This document shows, piece by piece, positions 43,199 through 51,433 of a stretch of DNA of 64,000 bases. Where the stretch lies: NCBI RefSeq assembly GCF_017813235.1, contig NZ_JAGISH010000011.1, positions 62,001-126,000 on the forward strand, written 5' to 3'. A model generated the notes under the pieces. The model saw only the letters and a list, made by a program, of their open reading frames with translations. It did not search any database and was not told where the DNA came from. Position 1 is the first letter of the stretch. Each line of letters begins with the position of its first letter. The DNA is from Sagittula salina (GTDB taxonomy: Bacteria > Pseudomonadota > Alphaproteobacteria > Rhodobacterales > Rhodobacteraceae). The position numbers and the translations under genes are program-made.

Positions 43199-44068
43199 TC
43201 AACCCATCGCGATACAAAGCGCGGTCGCCTTGACGATGTCATCGACGCTCGCGCCCCGGCTGAGGTCGCAGACCGGGCGGCGGAAACCCTGCAAGAGCGG
43301 CCCGATCGCTTGCGCCCCGGCCAGTTCCCGCACCAGCTTGTAGGCGATGTTGCCTGCGTCGAGCGATGGGAAGATCAGGCAGTTGGCACCGCCACCCCCG
43401 CCCATGCCCTTGCGCGCCGCCACGTCCGGGTTCAGCGCCGCATCCGCCTGCACCGGCCCCGCAAAGCCCGTGCGCCGGGCCGCGTCGCGCACCATTTCCA
43501 CCGATGCGCCCGCGCCGCTGTCCCCGGTGGAAAAGCTAAGGAGCGCGACCCGCGCCTCCCCCAGCAGCGCGCGGGCAGAGGCGGCGGAGGCGCGCGCGAT
43601 ATCCGCCAGTGCTGCGGCGTCGGGCGCGACATTCACCGCGCAATCGGCAAAGATCAGCTCTCGCCCGTCGGGAAACAGCATCAGGAAAAAGCTCGATGGC
43701 AGGGTGACGCCCTCTGCCGGCCCGATGGCGAGAGCGGCCGCCTCGATGACCCGCCGCGTCGGGCTTTCGGCGCCCGCGACCATGGCATCGGCCTCGCCTG
43801 CGGCTACCATGGCGGCGGCGCGGATCAGCGGTCGGGCCAGCATCCGCCGCGCCACGCCTTCGCCGACGCGACGCGCCTCGGTCAGCGCGGCCAGTTGCCC
43901 CTCCGAAGGCTGCACCAGCGGGATCGGCGTACACAGCCCCTCCGCCGCCAGCCGGGCGCAGGCCTCTGCCACGCGGGGCGCCTCGATTTCCGGAAAGACC
44001 ACGCGCGCCCGCCGCGCCCGCGCCGTGGCAAAAGCCCGTTCCAGAACCGTCGATGAGTGCCGCGCCAT
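43199..44068 (-). CDS. pta: Phosphate acetyltransferase
   Basis: The 289-residue protein converts acetyl phosphate, made by Xsc, into acetyl-CoA. Family residues include VVFPEIEAPRVAEAC, ADAMVAGAESPTRRVIEAA, FADCAVNVAPDA, LSFSTGDSGAGAS and DAALNPDVAARKG. It is the short single-domain type and somewhat shorter than typical stand-alone enzymes. ATG 44068 follows AGGAGAGAGGGG. Unusually it faces xsc (convergent) rather than following it in one operon. Confidence 0.88.
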   Translation of the reverse strand: MARHSSTVLERAFATARARRARVVFPEIEAPRVAEACARLAAEGLCTPIPLVQPSEGQLAALTEARRVGEGVARRMLARPLIRAAAMVAAGEADAMVAGAESPTRRVIEAAALAIGPAEGVTLPSSFFLMLFPDGRELIFADCAVNVAPDAAALADIARASAASARALLGEARVALLSFSTGDSGAGASVEMVRDAARRTGFAGPVQADAALNPDVAARKGMGGGGGANCLIFPSLDAGNIAYKLVRELAGAQAIGPLLQGFRRPVCDLSRGASVDDIVKATALCIAMG

Positions 44069-44277
44069 GACCCTGCCCCTCTCTCCTGCGGCAAGCTTGC
44101 GAAGCCCGCGTACGAAGATCAAGCGCGCCAGCGCCAGCGGCGGGGGCATCGTTCCGCGCAATGGCACCAGATCGGGCGATCCGTCCAGAAGTTCCGGATT
44201 TTTCGGAACGATCCTCCAAACCCTTGCGGCGCGGCGGAATTGATGCACCAATGCTGCAATCGCCAGAGGGAGTGCCC
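44069..44277. promoter_or_regulatory. Divergent pta-soeA region with GTTCCG inverted repeat
   Basis: The 209-bp region must drive pta (minus) and soeABC (plus). An inverted repeat GTTCCG (44191-44196) / CGGAAC (44204-44209), with a 7-nt AT-rich spacer, is a candidate operator. The soeA RBS is GAGGGAG at about 44265-44272. Confidence 0.45.
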
Positions 44278-47088
44278 ATGGGAGAGCCAAGGGTTGATAC
44301 GACCCCGCAGGTCTCGGACGAGGTCCGGCAGACCACCTGCTACATGTGCGCCTGCCGCTGTGGTATCAACGTTCACCTGAGGCGGGGGAAGGTCGCCTAT
44401 ATCGAGGGCAACCGCGATCACCCGGTGAACAAGGGCGTGCTCTGCGCAAAGGGAAGCGCGGGCATCATGCAGCACAATTCCCCCGCCCGCTTGCGCGCGC
44501 CCCTGCGCCGCACAGGCCCGCGCGGCTCCGGCGAGTTCGAGGAAATCAGCTGGGAGGAGGCGCTGGACACCGCGACCGCATGGCTGAAACCGCTGCGCGA
44601 CGAAGCCCCGCAAAAGCTCGCCTTCTTCACCGGCCGCGACCAGTCGCAAAGTTTCACCGGCTGGTGGGCACAGCAATTCGGCACCCCCAACTTCGCCGCG
44701 CATGGCGGTTTCTGTTCGGTCAACATGGCGGCGGCGGGCATCTACACCATGGGCGGCGCCTTCTGGGAGTTCGGTTCCCCCGACTGGGAGCACGCAAAGC
44801 TTTTCATCCTGTTCGGCGTGGCGGAGGACCACGATTCCAACCCGATCAAGATGGGCATCGCCCGGTTGAAGGCGCGCGGCGTGAAGGTCATCGGCGTGAA
44901 CCCGGTGCGCACGGGCTACAACGCCGTGGCGGACGAATGGGTGGGCATCACGCCGGGCACCGACGGGCTGCTGATCCTGTCGTTGATCCATTGCCTGATG
45001 AAGGCAGGCAAGATCGACCTCGACTACCTCACCCGCTACACGGACGCCGCCACGCTGCTGGACTGCGACCCGAAGTCACCCACCCACGGCCTCTACCTGC
45101 GTGACGAGGCGGGGCGGGTGCAGGTGCTCGACCGCTGCACCGGCAGGCCAGCGCCGCAGGACACGCCCGGCGCCGTCCCCGACCCCGGCGGGCAGGTGCG
45201 GATCGCCGGGGTAACCCACGTGACCGTTCTGCATCGCATGGCGGAGACCTGGCTTGCCCCCGACCATGCCCCCGAAGCGGTGGCGGAGCGTTGCGGTGTC
45301 CCTGCGGCCCAGATCCGCGCGCTGGCCGCGCAGATCGCCCGCGCCTTCGACGACCCCGTGGTGATCGACCAGCCCTGGACAGACGTGCACGGCACGCGGC
45401 ACCACACGATGAAGGGTCGCGGCATCGCCTTCCACGCCATGCGCGGGATTTCTGCCCATTCCAACGGTTTCCAGACGGCGCGCGCGCTGCACACGCTGCA
45501 GATCCTTCTGGGCGCGGTGGAAACCCCCGGCGGGATGCGGTTCAAGCCACCCTATCCGAAACCCGCCCACGCCCATCCGAAACCGCACGCGCAGGCCATC
45601 CCCGGTCAGCCGCTCGCCGGCCCGCACCTGGGCTACCCGCTGGGGCCGGAGGATCTCGCGCTGGACGACGCAGGCCGGGCGCTCCGCATCGACAAGGCTT
45701 TTACCTGGGAAAACCCACTGTCGGCGCACGGGCTGATGCACATGGTGATCTCCAATGCCGTAAACGGCGATCCCTACCGCATCGATACGCTCTTCCTCTA
45801 CATGGCGAACATGGCGTGGAATTCGTCTATGAACACGCGCGGCGTGATGGAGATGCTGACCCGCACCGACGAGAGCGGCGATTACGTCATTCCGCGCATC
45901 ATCTACTCGGACGCCTATTCGTCCGAGATGGTGGCCTACGCCGACCTGATCCTGCCGGACACCACCTACCTCGAACGGCACGACTGCATCTCGCTGCTGG
46001 ACCGCCCGATCTCCGAACCCGATGCGGCCGCCGACGCGATCCGCTGGCCGGTGGTCGGACCCGACCGCGACGTGCGCGGTTTCCAGTCGGTGCTGCTGGA
46101 CCTCGGCGCGCGGCTGGGCCTGCCGGGAATGGTGGGCGACGACGGCACCCCGGAATACGCCGATTACGCGGATTACATGACACGCCACGAACGCCGCCCC
46201 GGTGTGGGACCGCTGGCGGGCTGGCGGCTGGGCGCTTCGGGCGAAGACCACGGTCGCGGCGCGCCCAACCCCGAACAGGTGCAGCGATACATCGCCAACG
46301 GCGGCTTCTGTACCATGCACGTCCTGCCCGAAGCGCGCTACTTCAAGCCATGGAACGCCGCGTATCAGGACTGGGCCGTGGCCAAGGGGCTGTGCGAGAA
46401 ACCCGCGCCCTACCGGTTCACGCTGTACCTCGAACCGCTCAGACGCTTCCAGCTGGCCGCCGAGGGACAGGGCTCCCGCCAGCCGCCCGACCACCTGCGC
46501 GCCCGCATCCGCAACAGTCTGACGCCGCTGGCTACGTGGTACGAGCCCTTCGAACAAGCGGCCTTGGACGTGCGGGACTACCCCCTGCACGCGCTCACCC
46601 AGCGGCCCATGGCGATGTACCATTCCTGGGGTGCTCAGAACCCCTGGCTACGGCAGATCCACGGCCATAACCCGATGTACCTTCCCACCGCCCAGATGCG
46701 CGCGCACGCCCTCAGCGACGGCGACTGGATCCGCGTCACCTCCCCGCACGGGTCGATCACCGCGCCGGTGGCGGAGATGGCCGCGCTGAACCCCCACACC
46801 ATCTGGACGTGGAACGCCATCGGCAAGCGTCCGGGCGCCTGGGCGCTTGCCCTCGGCGCGCCGGAGGCGACGAAAGGCTTCCTGCTCAACCATGTGATCC
46901 ACGAACTCCTGCCGCCAAAGGGCGACGGGTTGCGATGGTCCAACTCCGACCCGGTCACGGGGCAGGCGGCCTGGTTCGACCTGCGTGTCCGGATCGAGAA
47001 AACCGCCGCGCCCGACCCCGCGCCGCCGGCGCAACGCAGCCCGGTCCCGGAGCCGCCGCAAAGCCTCCGCTGGCAGGTAAAGGACTGA
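44278..47088 (+). CDS. soeA: Sulfite dehydrogenase SoeABC, molybdopterin subunit
   Basis: The 936-residue protein is a DMSO-reductase-family molybdopterin oxidoreductase. An N-terminal [4Fe-4S] site is formed by Cys21, Cys24, Cys28 and Cys56 (CYMCACRCG, then LCAKG). HGGFCSVNMAAAG near residue 142 probably provides the Mo ligand Cys146. There is no Tat signal, which agrees with the cytoplasm-facing SoeA type and argues against periplasmic formate or thiosulfate enzymes. SoeABC oxidises sulfite directly to sulfate and passes electrons to the quinone pool. Adjacent xsc, a sulfite producer, supports this. ATG 44278 has a strong RBS; ATG 44251 is an alternative. Confidence 0.85.
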   Translation: MGEPRVDTTPQVSDEVRQTTCYMCACRCGINVHLRRGKVAYIEGNRDHPVNKGVLCAKGSAGIMQHNSPARLRAPLRRTGPRGSGEFEEISWEEALDTATAWLKPLRDEAPQKLAFFTGRDQSQSFTGWWAQQFGTPNFAAHGGFCSVNMAAAGIYTMGGAFWEFGSPDWEHAKLFILFGVAEDHDSNPIKMGIARLKARGVKVIGVNPVRTGYNAVADEWVGITPGTDGLLILSLIHCLMKAGKIDLDYLTRYTDAATLLDCDPKSPTHGLYLRDEAGRVQVLDRCTGRPAPQDTPGAVPDPGGQVRIAGVTHVTVLHRMAETWLAPDHAPEAVAERCGVPAAQIRALAAQIARAFDDPVVIDQPWTDVHGTRHHTMKGRGIAFHAMRGISAHSNGFQTARALHTLQILLGAVETPGGMRFKPPYPKPAHAHPKPHAQAIPGQPLAGPHLGYPLGPEDLALDDAGRALRIDKAFTWENPLSAHGLMHMVISNAVNGDPYRIDTLFLYMANMAWNSSMNTRGVMEMLTRTDESGDYVIPRIIYSDAYSSEMVAYADLILPDTTYLERHDCISLLDRPISEPDAAADAIRWPVVGPDRDVRGFQSVLLDLGARLGLPGMVGDDGTPEYADYADYMTRHERRPGVGPLAGWRLGASGEDHGRGAPNPEQVQRYIANGGFCTMHVLPEARYFKPWNAAYQDWAVAKGLCEKPAPYRFTLYLEPLRRFQLAAEGQGSRQPPDHLRARIRNSLTPLATWYEPFEQAALDVRDYPLHALTQRPMAMYHSWGAQNPWLRQIHGHNPMYLPTAQMRAHALSDGDWIRVTSPHGSITAPVAEMAALNPHTIWTWNAIGKRPGAWALALGAPEATKGFLLNHVIHELLPPKGDGLRWSNSDPVTGQAAWFDLRVRIEKTAAPDPAPPAQRSPVPEPPQSLRWQVKD

Positions 47089-47092
47089 TCCC

Positions 47093-47130
47093 GTGTTTCT
47101 TGCCAGAATACTCCGGGGGGAAGCGGACCG
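47093..47130. repeat. REP-like element, copy 3 (soeA-soeB gap)
   Basis: The plus strand reads CGTGTTTCTTGCCAGAATAC then TCCGGGGGGAAG, the reverse complement of the GAGTATT core found after the NRPS-like gene and in the PKS gene. A perfect palindrome CGGACCGGTCCG follows at about 47124-47135. The whole soeA-soeB gap (47089-47208) is GC-rich and hairpin-prone. Confidence 0.55.
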
Positions 47131-47208
47131 GTCCGCGCAGCGGTGCAGCGCCCGCAGGGCGCGGCAAGGGCCGCTGGGGACGGAGCCCCCCTTTCTTCGG
47201 TCCCATCC

Positions 47209-47958
47209 ATGACCAGCCTGCCGAAACTCACCGAGCGCCGGCTCGGCCTCGTCATCGACCTTGATACCTGTGTCGGCTGTCATGCCTGCGTGGTGGCCTG
47301 CAAGGGCTGGAACACGCAGAGCCATGGCGTGCCGCTCTCCGATCAGGACCCCTATGGCGCCGACCCCTCCGGCACCTTCCTCAACCGCATCCACACTTAC
47401 GAGGTCACGCCCGCCGATGGCCCCGCACAGGTGGTCCACTTCCCCAAGAGCTGCCTGCATTGCGAAGATGCCCCCTGCGTCACCGTCTGCCCTACCGGCG
47501 CCAGCTTCAAACGCGCCGCCGACGGCATCGTGCTGGTCAACGAAACCGACTGCATCGGTTGCGGTCTCTGCGCATGGGCCTGCCCCTACGGGGCGCGCGA
47601 ACTGGACGCGGACGAAGGGGTGATGAAGAAATGCACCCTCTGCGTCGACCGCATCGACAATCCCACCTTGCCCGAGGAGGATCGAATCCCCGCCTGCGTC
47701 CGCACCTGCCCGGCGGGTGCCCGCCACTTCGGCGACCTCTCGGACCCGAACTCCGCCATCTCGGCGCTGGTGGAAGAGCGGGGCGGCTTCGACCTCATGC
47801 CCGAACAGGGCACCCGCCCGGTCAACAAGTACCTCCCCCCGCGCCCCCGCGACACCTGGACCGAAGAGGTTGATGTGCTCGCCCCCTTCCTCGAGCCGGT
47901 GGCGGAGGACGCGCGCGGCTTCCTCGGCTGGCTCGACCGGACGCTTTCGAAACTCTGA
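47209..47958 (+). CDS. soeB: Sulfite dehydrogenase SoeABC, iron-sulfur subunit
   Basis: The 249-residue protein is a four-cluster ferredoxin-like electron-transfer subunit. The Cys groups are CVGCHACVVAC, CLHCEDAPCVTVCP, CIGCGLCAWACPYG, and CTLC with CVRTCP, enough for four [4Fe-4S] clusters. It carries electrons from SoeA to the membrane subunit. No strong RBS precedes ATG 47209, and an upstream in-frame ATG at 47143 exists, but similarity begins at the later start. Confidence 0.9.
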   Translation: MTSLPKLTERRLGLVIDLDTCVGCHACVVACKGWNTQSHGVPLSDQDPYGADPSGTFLNRIHTYEVTPADGPAQVVHFPKSCLHCEDAPCVTVCPTGASFKRAADGIVLVNETDCIGCGLCAWACPYGARELDADEGVMKKCTLCVDRIDNPTLPEEDRIPACVRTCPAGARHFGDLSDPNSAISALVEERGGFDLMPEQGTRPVNKYLPPRPRDTWTEEVDVLAPFLEPVAEDARGFLGWLDRTLSKL

Positions 47959-48023
47959 CCAGACGCAGGACCGACCGCAGGGCAGGACAGCCCCCGCTCC
48001 CCGCCCGCCCCAGAAGGACACAG

Positions 48024-48896
48024 ATGCATCCGGCCCCCTCCCTCATCGCCTTTACCGTCGCCTCCGGCCTTGGCTTTGGCCTGCTGTTCTGGCTGGGGAT
48101 CGACGCCACGCCGCCGTCCGGCTGGGTGGGCCTAGCCTTCTACCTCATCGCTTATGCACTTGCGCTGGCTGGACTCGGCGCTTCCACCCGCCACCTCGGA
48201 AGACCGGAACGCGCGCTGAAGGCGTTCACCCAGTGGCGGTCAAGCTGGCTGTCGCGCGAGGCGTGGGCCGCCGTCGCGGCGCTTTCCGTCAATGCGTTTC
48301 ATGCCGCCGGGCTGGTGTTCTTCGACCTGCACCTGCCCGCGCTGGGCTGGCTGGGGGCGGCGCTGGCGCTGGGCACGGTCTTCGCCACGTCGATGATCTA
48401 TGCCCAACTCAGGACCGTCCCGCGCTGGCATCACTGGTCGACGCCGGTGTTGTTCCTGCTATACGCCGTGACCGGGGGCGCGCTGCTGTCGGGGCGGGTA
48501 GAGGCCGCGCTGGTGCTGCTCACCGTCACGGGCGCAGCGCAGGGGGCGGTGTTTCTCCACGGCGACCGGCGGCTCGCACGCGCCGGCACCACGCTTTCCA
48601 CCGCCACCGGCCTGCCCGGTCCCCGCGCCTTTGCCCCGCCACACACCGGACCGAACTACCTCACGCGCGAGATGGCCTTTTCCGTGGCCCGCCGCCACGC
48701 AGAAAAGCTGCGCCTCATCGCACTCGCCCTCGGGGCGCTCCTGCCGGCGCTTCTGCTGCTTTTGCCCTTTCACCACAGCTTGGGACTTGTTGCCCTGCTG
48801 TCGCATGTGGCAGGGGGGATCACGGCGCGATGGTTGTTCTTCGCCGAAGCGGAACACGTCATGAGCCTGTACTACGGCAAGAGCCAAAGGACCTGA
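48024..48896 (+). CDS. soeC: Sulfite dehydrogenase SoeABC, membrane anchor (DmsC-like)
   Basis: The 290-residue protein has eight predicted membrane helices and DmsC-family features: LGASTRHLGRPERALKAF, WRSSWLSREAW and GPNYLTREMAF. It anchors SoeAB at the cytoplasmic side and passes electrons to quinone. AAGGA precedes the ATG. It follows soeB by 65 bp and is only 3 bp from the next gene. Confidence 0.9.
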   Translation: MHPAPSLIAFTVASGLGFGLLFWLGIDATPPSGWVGLAFYLIAYALALAGLGASTRHLGRPERALKAFTQWRSSWLSREAWAAVAALSVNAFHAAGLVFFDLHLPALGWLGAALALGTVFATSMIYAQLRTVPRWHHWSTPVLFLLYAVTGGALLSGRVEAALVLLTVTGAAQGAVFLHGDRRLARAGTTLSTATGLPGPRAFAPPHTGPNYLTREMAFSVARRHAEKLRLIALALGALLPALLLLLPFHHSLGLVALLSHVAGGITARWLFFAEAEHVMSLYYGKSQRT

Positions 48897-48899
48897 GAC

Positions 48900-49883
48900 A
48901 TGCCCTTTCTGCCGGGATTCGAAGAGCGCTGGCGCGACGCTGCGCATTTCATAACCACCGTGACCCGTGAAACATGGGAAGGGCGGCGGCTGGACCGGAT
49001 TCGCGCCACTCATGCGGAGGACGTGGTGCTGCGCGCGCCCGAAGGCCTGCTGAAAGGCCGCTCCGCGCTGGTGGCCGAAGCGCAGGCCCGCCTGTCCGCC
49101 TTCCCGGACATGGCGGTGCTGTCCGAGGACCTGCAGACCGTTCAGACCGGCTACAAGTCCTTTACCGCAGCCGAACGCCACTGGGTCGCCGCCACCCACA
49201 CCGGCCCCGGTCTTTATGGCGCGCCGACACAGAAGCCGATGGGCTTTCGCGTTCTGACTGACAGCTGGTGCCGCACCAACGAAGTGGCAGAGATCTGGCG
49301 CATCACCGATCGGCAGGCCATCGCACAGGCACTGGGCCATGATGCCGAAAGCTGGACCCGCGCCAGCATTCGGGCCGAGGGCGGGCCGGAGGCCTGCGTG
49401 CTGCCGCTTTCGCCCGACACAGACTTGCCGCCCCGGATGGAGGGCAAACCGTCAGAGAACCCATGGGCGGCCACGCTGGGCGACATCCTGCACCGGATCA
49501 TGGCGGGCGAGGTGGCGATCGTCGCGCGCGCCTACGACGAAGCGGCGGAACTGGCCTATCCGGGCGGCGCCCCGCAAACCGGGCACCGCGCGGCAGAGGC
49601 GTTCTGGACCGGGTTGCGCGCGTCCTTCCCCACCGCGAAATTCACCGTGCAGCACGCCGTCGGCAACGAGGAAAAGCCCGAAAGCCCGCGCGCGTCGCTG
49701 CGTTGGGTGCTGAAGGGGCGGCACGACGGGTTCGGCCTGTTCGGGGCGCCCACGGGAACCGAAGTGCTGGTGATGGGGATCACGCAAGCGGCGTTTGGTC
49801 CGCGCGGGCTGTATCGCGAATGGACGCTGATCGATACGCCCGCCATCTGGCGGCAGATCCTGCTGGCCACGGGATCGGTCTGA
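48900..49883 (+). CDS. SnoaL-like/NTF2-fold protein coupled to soeC
   Basis: The 327-residue protein appears to hold two NTF2-like (SnoaL) modules, about 15-150 and 195-325. The second ends GFGLFGAPTGTEVLVMGITQ and YREWTLIDTPAIW, typical of the SnoaL/ketosteroid-isomerase-like fold; the first has FRVLTDSWCRTNEVAEIWRI. It has no signal peptide. It starts 3 nt after the soeC stop with AAAGGA inside soeC, so it is co-translated with the sulfite dehydrogenase. Its job there is unknown; ligand binding or a carbon-side step of sulfonate use are options. Confidence 0.75.
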   Translation: MPFLPGFEERWRDAAHFITTVTRETWEGRRLDRIRATHAEDVVLRAPEGLLKGRSALVAEAQARLSAFPDMAVLSEDLQTVQTGYKSFTAAERHWVAATHTGPGLYGAPTQKPMGFRVLTDSWCRTNEVAEIWRITDRQAIAQALGHDAESWTRASIRAEGGPEACVLPLSPDTDLPPRMEGKPSENPWAATLGDILHRIMAGEVAIVARAYDEAAELAYPGGAPQTGHRAAEAFWTGLRASFPTAKFTVQHAVGNEEKPESPRASLRWVLKGRHDGFGLFGAPTGTEVLVMGITQAAFGPRGLYREWTLIDTPAIWRQILLATGSV

Positions 49884-49941
49884 AGGTTCGGGCTTAAGGT
49901 TCGGGCTGAAAGTTCGACTTGGCGCACACCGGAGGTGCGCC
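49881..49941 (+). terminator. Tandem repeat and hairpin after the soe operon
   Basis: Right after the SnoaL-like stop, AAGGTTCGGGCT occurs twice (about 49883-49907) and decays into GAAAGTTCGACT. A hairpin GGCGCAC (49921-49927) / GTGCGCC (49935-49941) with a 7-nt loop follows and may terminate transcription between the convergent genes. Confidence 0.45.
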
Positions 49942-49993
49942 CCGAGCAGGACGGGAGCGGGAGCCAGACCCCCGCAGGCCTTCGGCTGATCCG

Positions 49994-50602
49994 TTAGCGG
50001 AACAGCCCGCGGATGCGATCCCCGCCCGAATGCATCCGGTCTCCCGCGTCTTCCAGCATGGGACTGATGCGCGCCGCCCAGAACCGATTCCACCGCACGC
50101 GGATCGCCCACCAGAGCGCGGCAAGCACCACGAGAATGGCGATGTTCAGCCACGGGATGATGACCACGTCCGGGCCTTCGACTTCTTTCAGGCCGACCGC
50201 GTTGGGGAAGATCGTCATGAACTGGTTGCGCCAGCCGTAATGGCGGATCGCCACCCAGCGCGGATTGTCGGAGGTCGACTTCAGGTCCGCCGCCTCTGCT
50301 TGCAGGTTGGCCGTGTCGAACTTGAAGTAAGGCGGCCAGCCCCAGCCGGTGTCCTCGTTGCGGTAGACCATGGTCGATCCGTTGCGCCGCTGCGTCTGGA
50401 TAAAGAACACGTCCCGGTTCGGCACCGTCCCGTCCGTGCCCACGTCGGCCTGTGCCCAGAACCAGCGGTTCTCGCCGGGATCGATACGTTTTTCATAGGT
50501 GTCGGTAACGCGGGCGATGTCGTGCTGCGGCAGCGTGTAGTGCAGGAAGGCCAGCACAAGCAGCCAGAAGATCACTCGGAGCGTCCATTTCACGATGGTC
50601 AT
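49994..50602 (-). CDS. DUF1523 family membrane protein
   Basis: The 202-residue protein matches the DUF1523 family. It has an N-terminal membrane helix (about 7-25), a periplasmic-looking middle (TYEKRIDPGENRWFW, FFIQTQRRNGSTMVYRNED) and a second helix near 150-170 (VVIIPWLNIAILVVLAALWW). The function is unknown. It follows the small membrane protein gene by 17 nt and is probably cotranscribed. ATG 50602 was chosen as the start of the hydrophobic helix. Confidence 0.85.
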   Translation of the reverse strand: MTIVKWTLRVIFWLLVLAFLHYTLPQHDIARVTDTYEKRIDPGENRWFWAQADVGTDGTVPNRDVFFIQTQRRNGSTMVYRNEDTGWGWPPYFKFDTANLQAEAADLKSTSDNPRWVAIRHYGWRNQFMTIFPNAVGLKEVEGPDVVIIPWLNIAILVVLAALWWAIRVRWNRFWAARISPMLEDAGDRMHSGGDRIRGLFR

Positions 50603-50619
50603 GGCGTCTAGCGGGCCTT

Positions 50620-50886
50620 TCAGTGGAAATTCGTCAGGTAGATGATGGTGGTCACGAGCGCCGTCGGCAAGAGGTAGAGCAGGACGATCAGGTTGCGATG
50701 GCGGATGCGGTCCCAGCGGCGGGTTTCCTCGGCGATGAAGGTCTTCAGGTTGCGGTCGGAATGGTCCTCTTTCCAGTCCTGCAGGATCTTGCGGCGGCGC
50801 AGGGCGCGGTAGCGGAACCACAGGATCGCGTAAAGCGTGGTCGCGACCACGAAGGCCATGACAAAGAACCGAAGAAAGGCCAGCAT
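50620..50886 (-). CDS. Small membrane protein of unknown function
   Basis: The 88-residue protein has two hydrophobic segments (LAFLRFFVMAFVVATTLYAI at the start and VLLYLLPTALVTTIIYL at the end) around a basic, charged middle. ATG 50886 is preceded by AAGGGAG at good spacing; the frame is open to 50982. It precedes the DUF1523 gene by 17 nt, so the two probably work together in the envelope. Confidence 0.75.
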   Translation of the reverse strand: MLAFLRFFVMAFVVATTLYAILWFRYRALRRRKILQDWKEDHSDRNLKTFIAEETRRWDRIRHRNLIVLLYLLPTALVTTIIYLTNFH

Positions 50887-51032
50887 GTCCGTCTCCCTTG
50901 TCATGACCTGAACCGGGGCGCGGCGAAAATCAACGGCAAAACGGCGCGCGGGCGTTCCGGTCCGTCTGTGGAGCGGAGCCATTCAGGGTTTTATGGGGCC
51001 TCCAGTGCGTTCGTGCGGGCCTGCGCCCCGGT

Positions 51033-51413
51033 CTACCAGGTGTTCGTCCGCCAGCGACGCGGTGCGGTGCTGACCGTCAGCACGAGGACCGGCCCCCAGA
51101 TCAAGGCCGCCTGTGCGCCCAGCAACATGAAATGGTGCGCCCCGGTCTGGCCGATCAGCCAAGCAGCGCCCGGCGCCTTCAGCGCGTACCACAGCGCGAA
51201 GAACCCCGCAGAGAGCAGCCACATCAGCAGTGCCCCGACCAGCGCGGTCAGCACAAGCCCCGCCAGCGTTTCCGGCATGACGCGTTCCACCCCGCGCGTC
51301 ACGAGAATGGCAAGCGCGCCAAGCGCCGCAGCGGGGATCAAGAGACCGGCGATCATGCGCAAAGGATGGCGGGTGAGCCGTCCGGTTACAAGCGCCGTGA
51401 AAGCGACCCCCAC
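51033..51413 (-). CDS. Putative membrane protein, start uncertain
   Basis: The 126-residue protein has three to four hydrophobic segments (LLIPAAALGALAILV, LAGLVLTALVGALLMWLL, LIWGPVLVLTV). I do not recognise the family. The only plausible full-length start, GTG 51413, lies inside the inner end of a 23-bp perfect inverted repeat and has no clear RBS; ATG 51356 would give a shorter protein. The 5' end may have been altered by the rearrangement that created the repeat. Confidence 0.45.
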   Translation of the reverse strand: MGVAFTALVTGRLTRHPLRMIAGLLIPAAALGALAILVTRGVERVMPETLAGLVLTALVGALLMWLLSAGFFALWYALKAPGAAWLIGQTGAHHFMLLGAQAALIWGPVLVLTVSTAPRRWRTNTW

Positions 51414-51433
51414 GGCGCTTGTAACCGGACGGC
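51377..51433. repeat. Perfect 23-bp inverted repeat
   Basis: Arms 51377-51399 and 51411-51433 are exact reverse complements, with an 11-nt loop. The inner part reads GGTTACAAGCGCCGTG / CACGGCGCTTGTAACC. It separates the membrane-protein gene (minus) from the di-haem peroxidase-like remnant (plus). There is no T tract and no transposase nearby. Confidence 0.9.

Noticed and set aside
45076..46623. 515-codon minus-strand frame within soeA
   Set aside because: Antisense to the strongly supported soeA; no motif or RBS.
50623..51400. Plus-strand coding start of the peroxidase-like gene in this region
   Set aside because: The open frame here is antisense to the DUF1523-linked membrane gene and to the 51033-51413 frame, and has no CxxCH or family similarity.
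51377..51433. Integron attC site or transposon terminal repeat
   Set aside because: No integrase, transposase or second end is present, and attC core sites are not seen.
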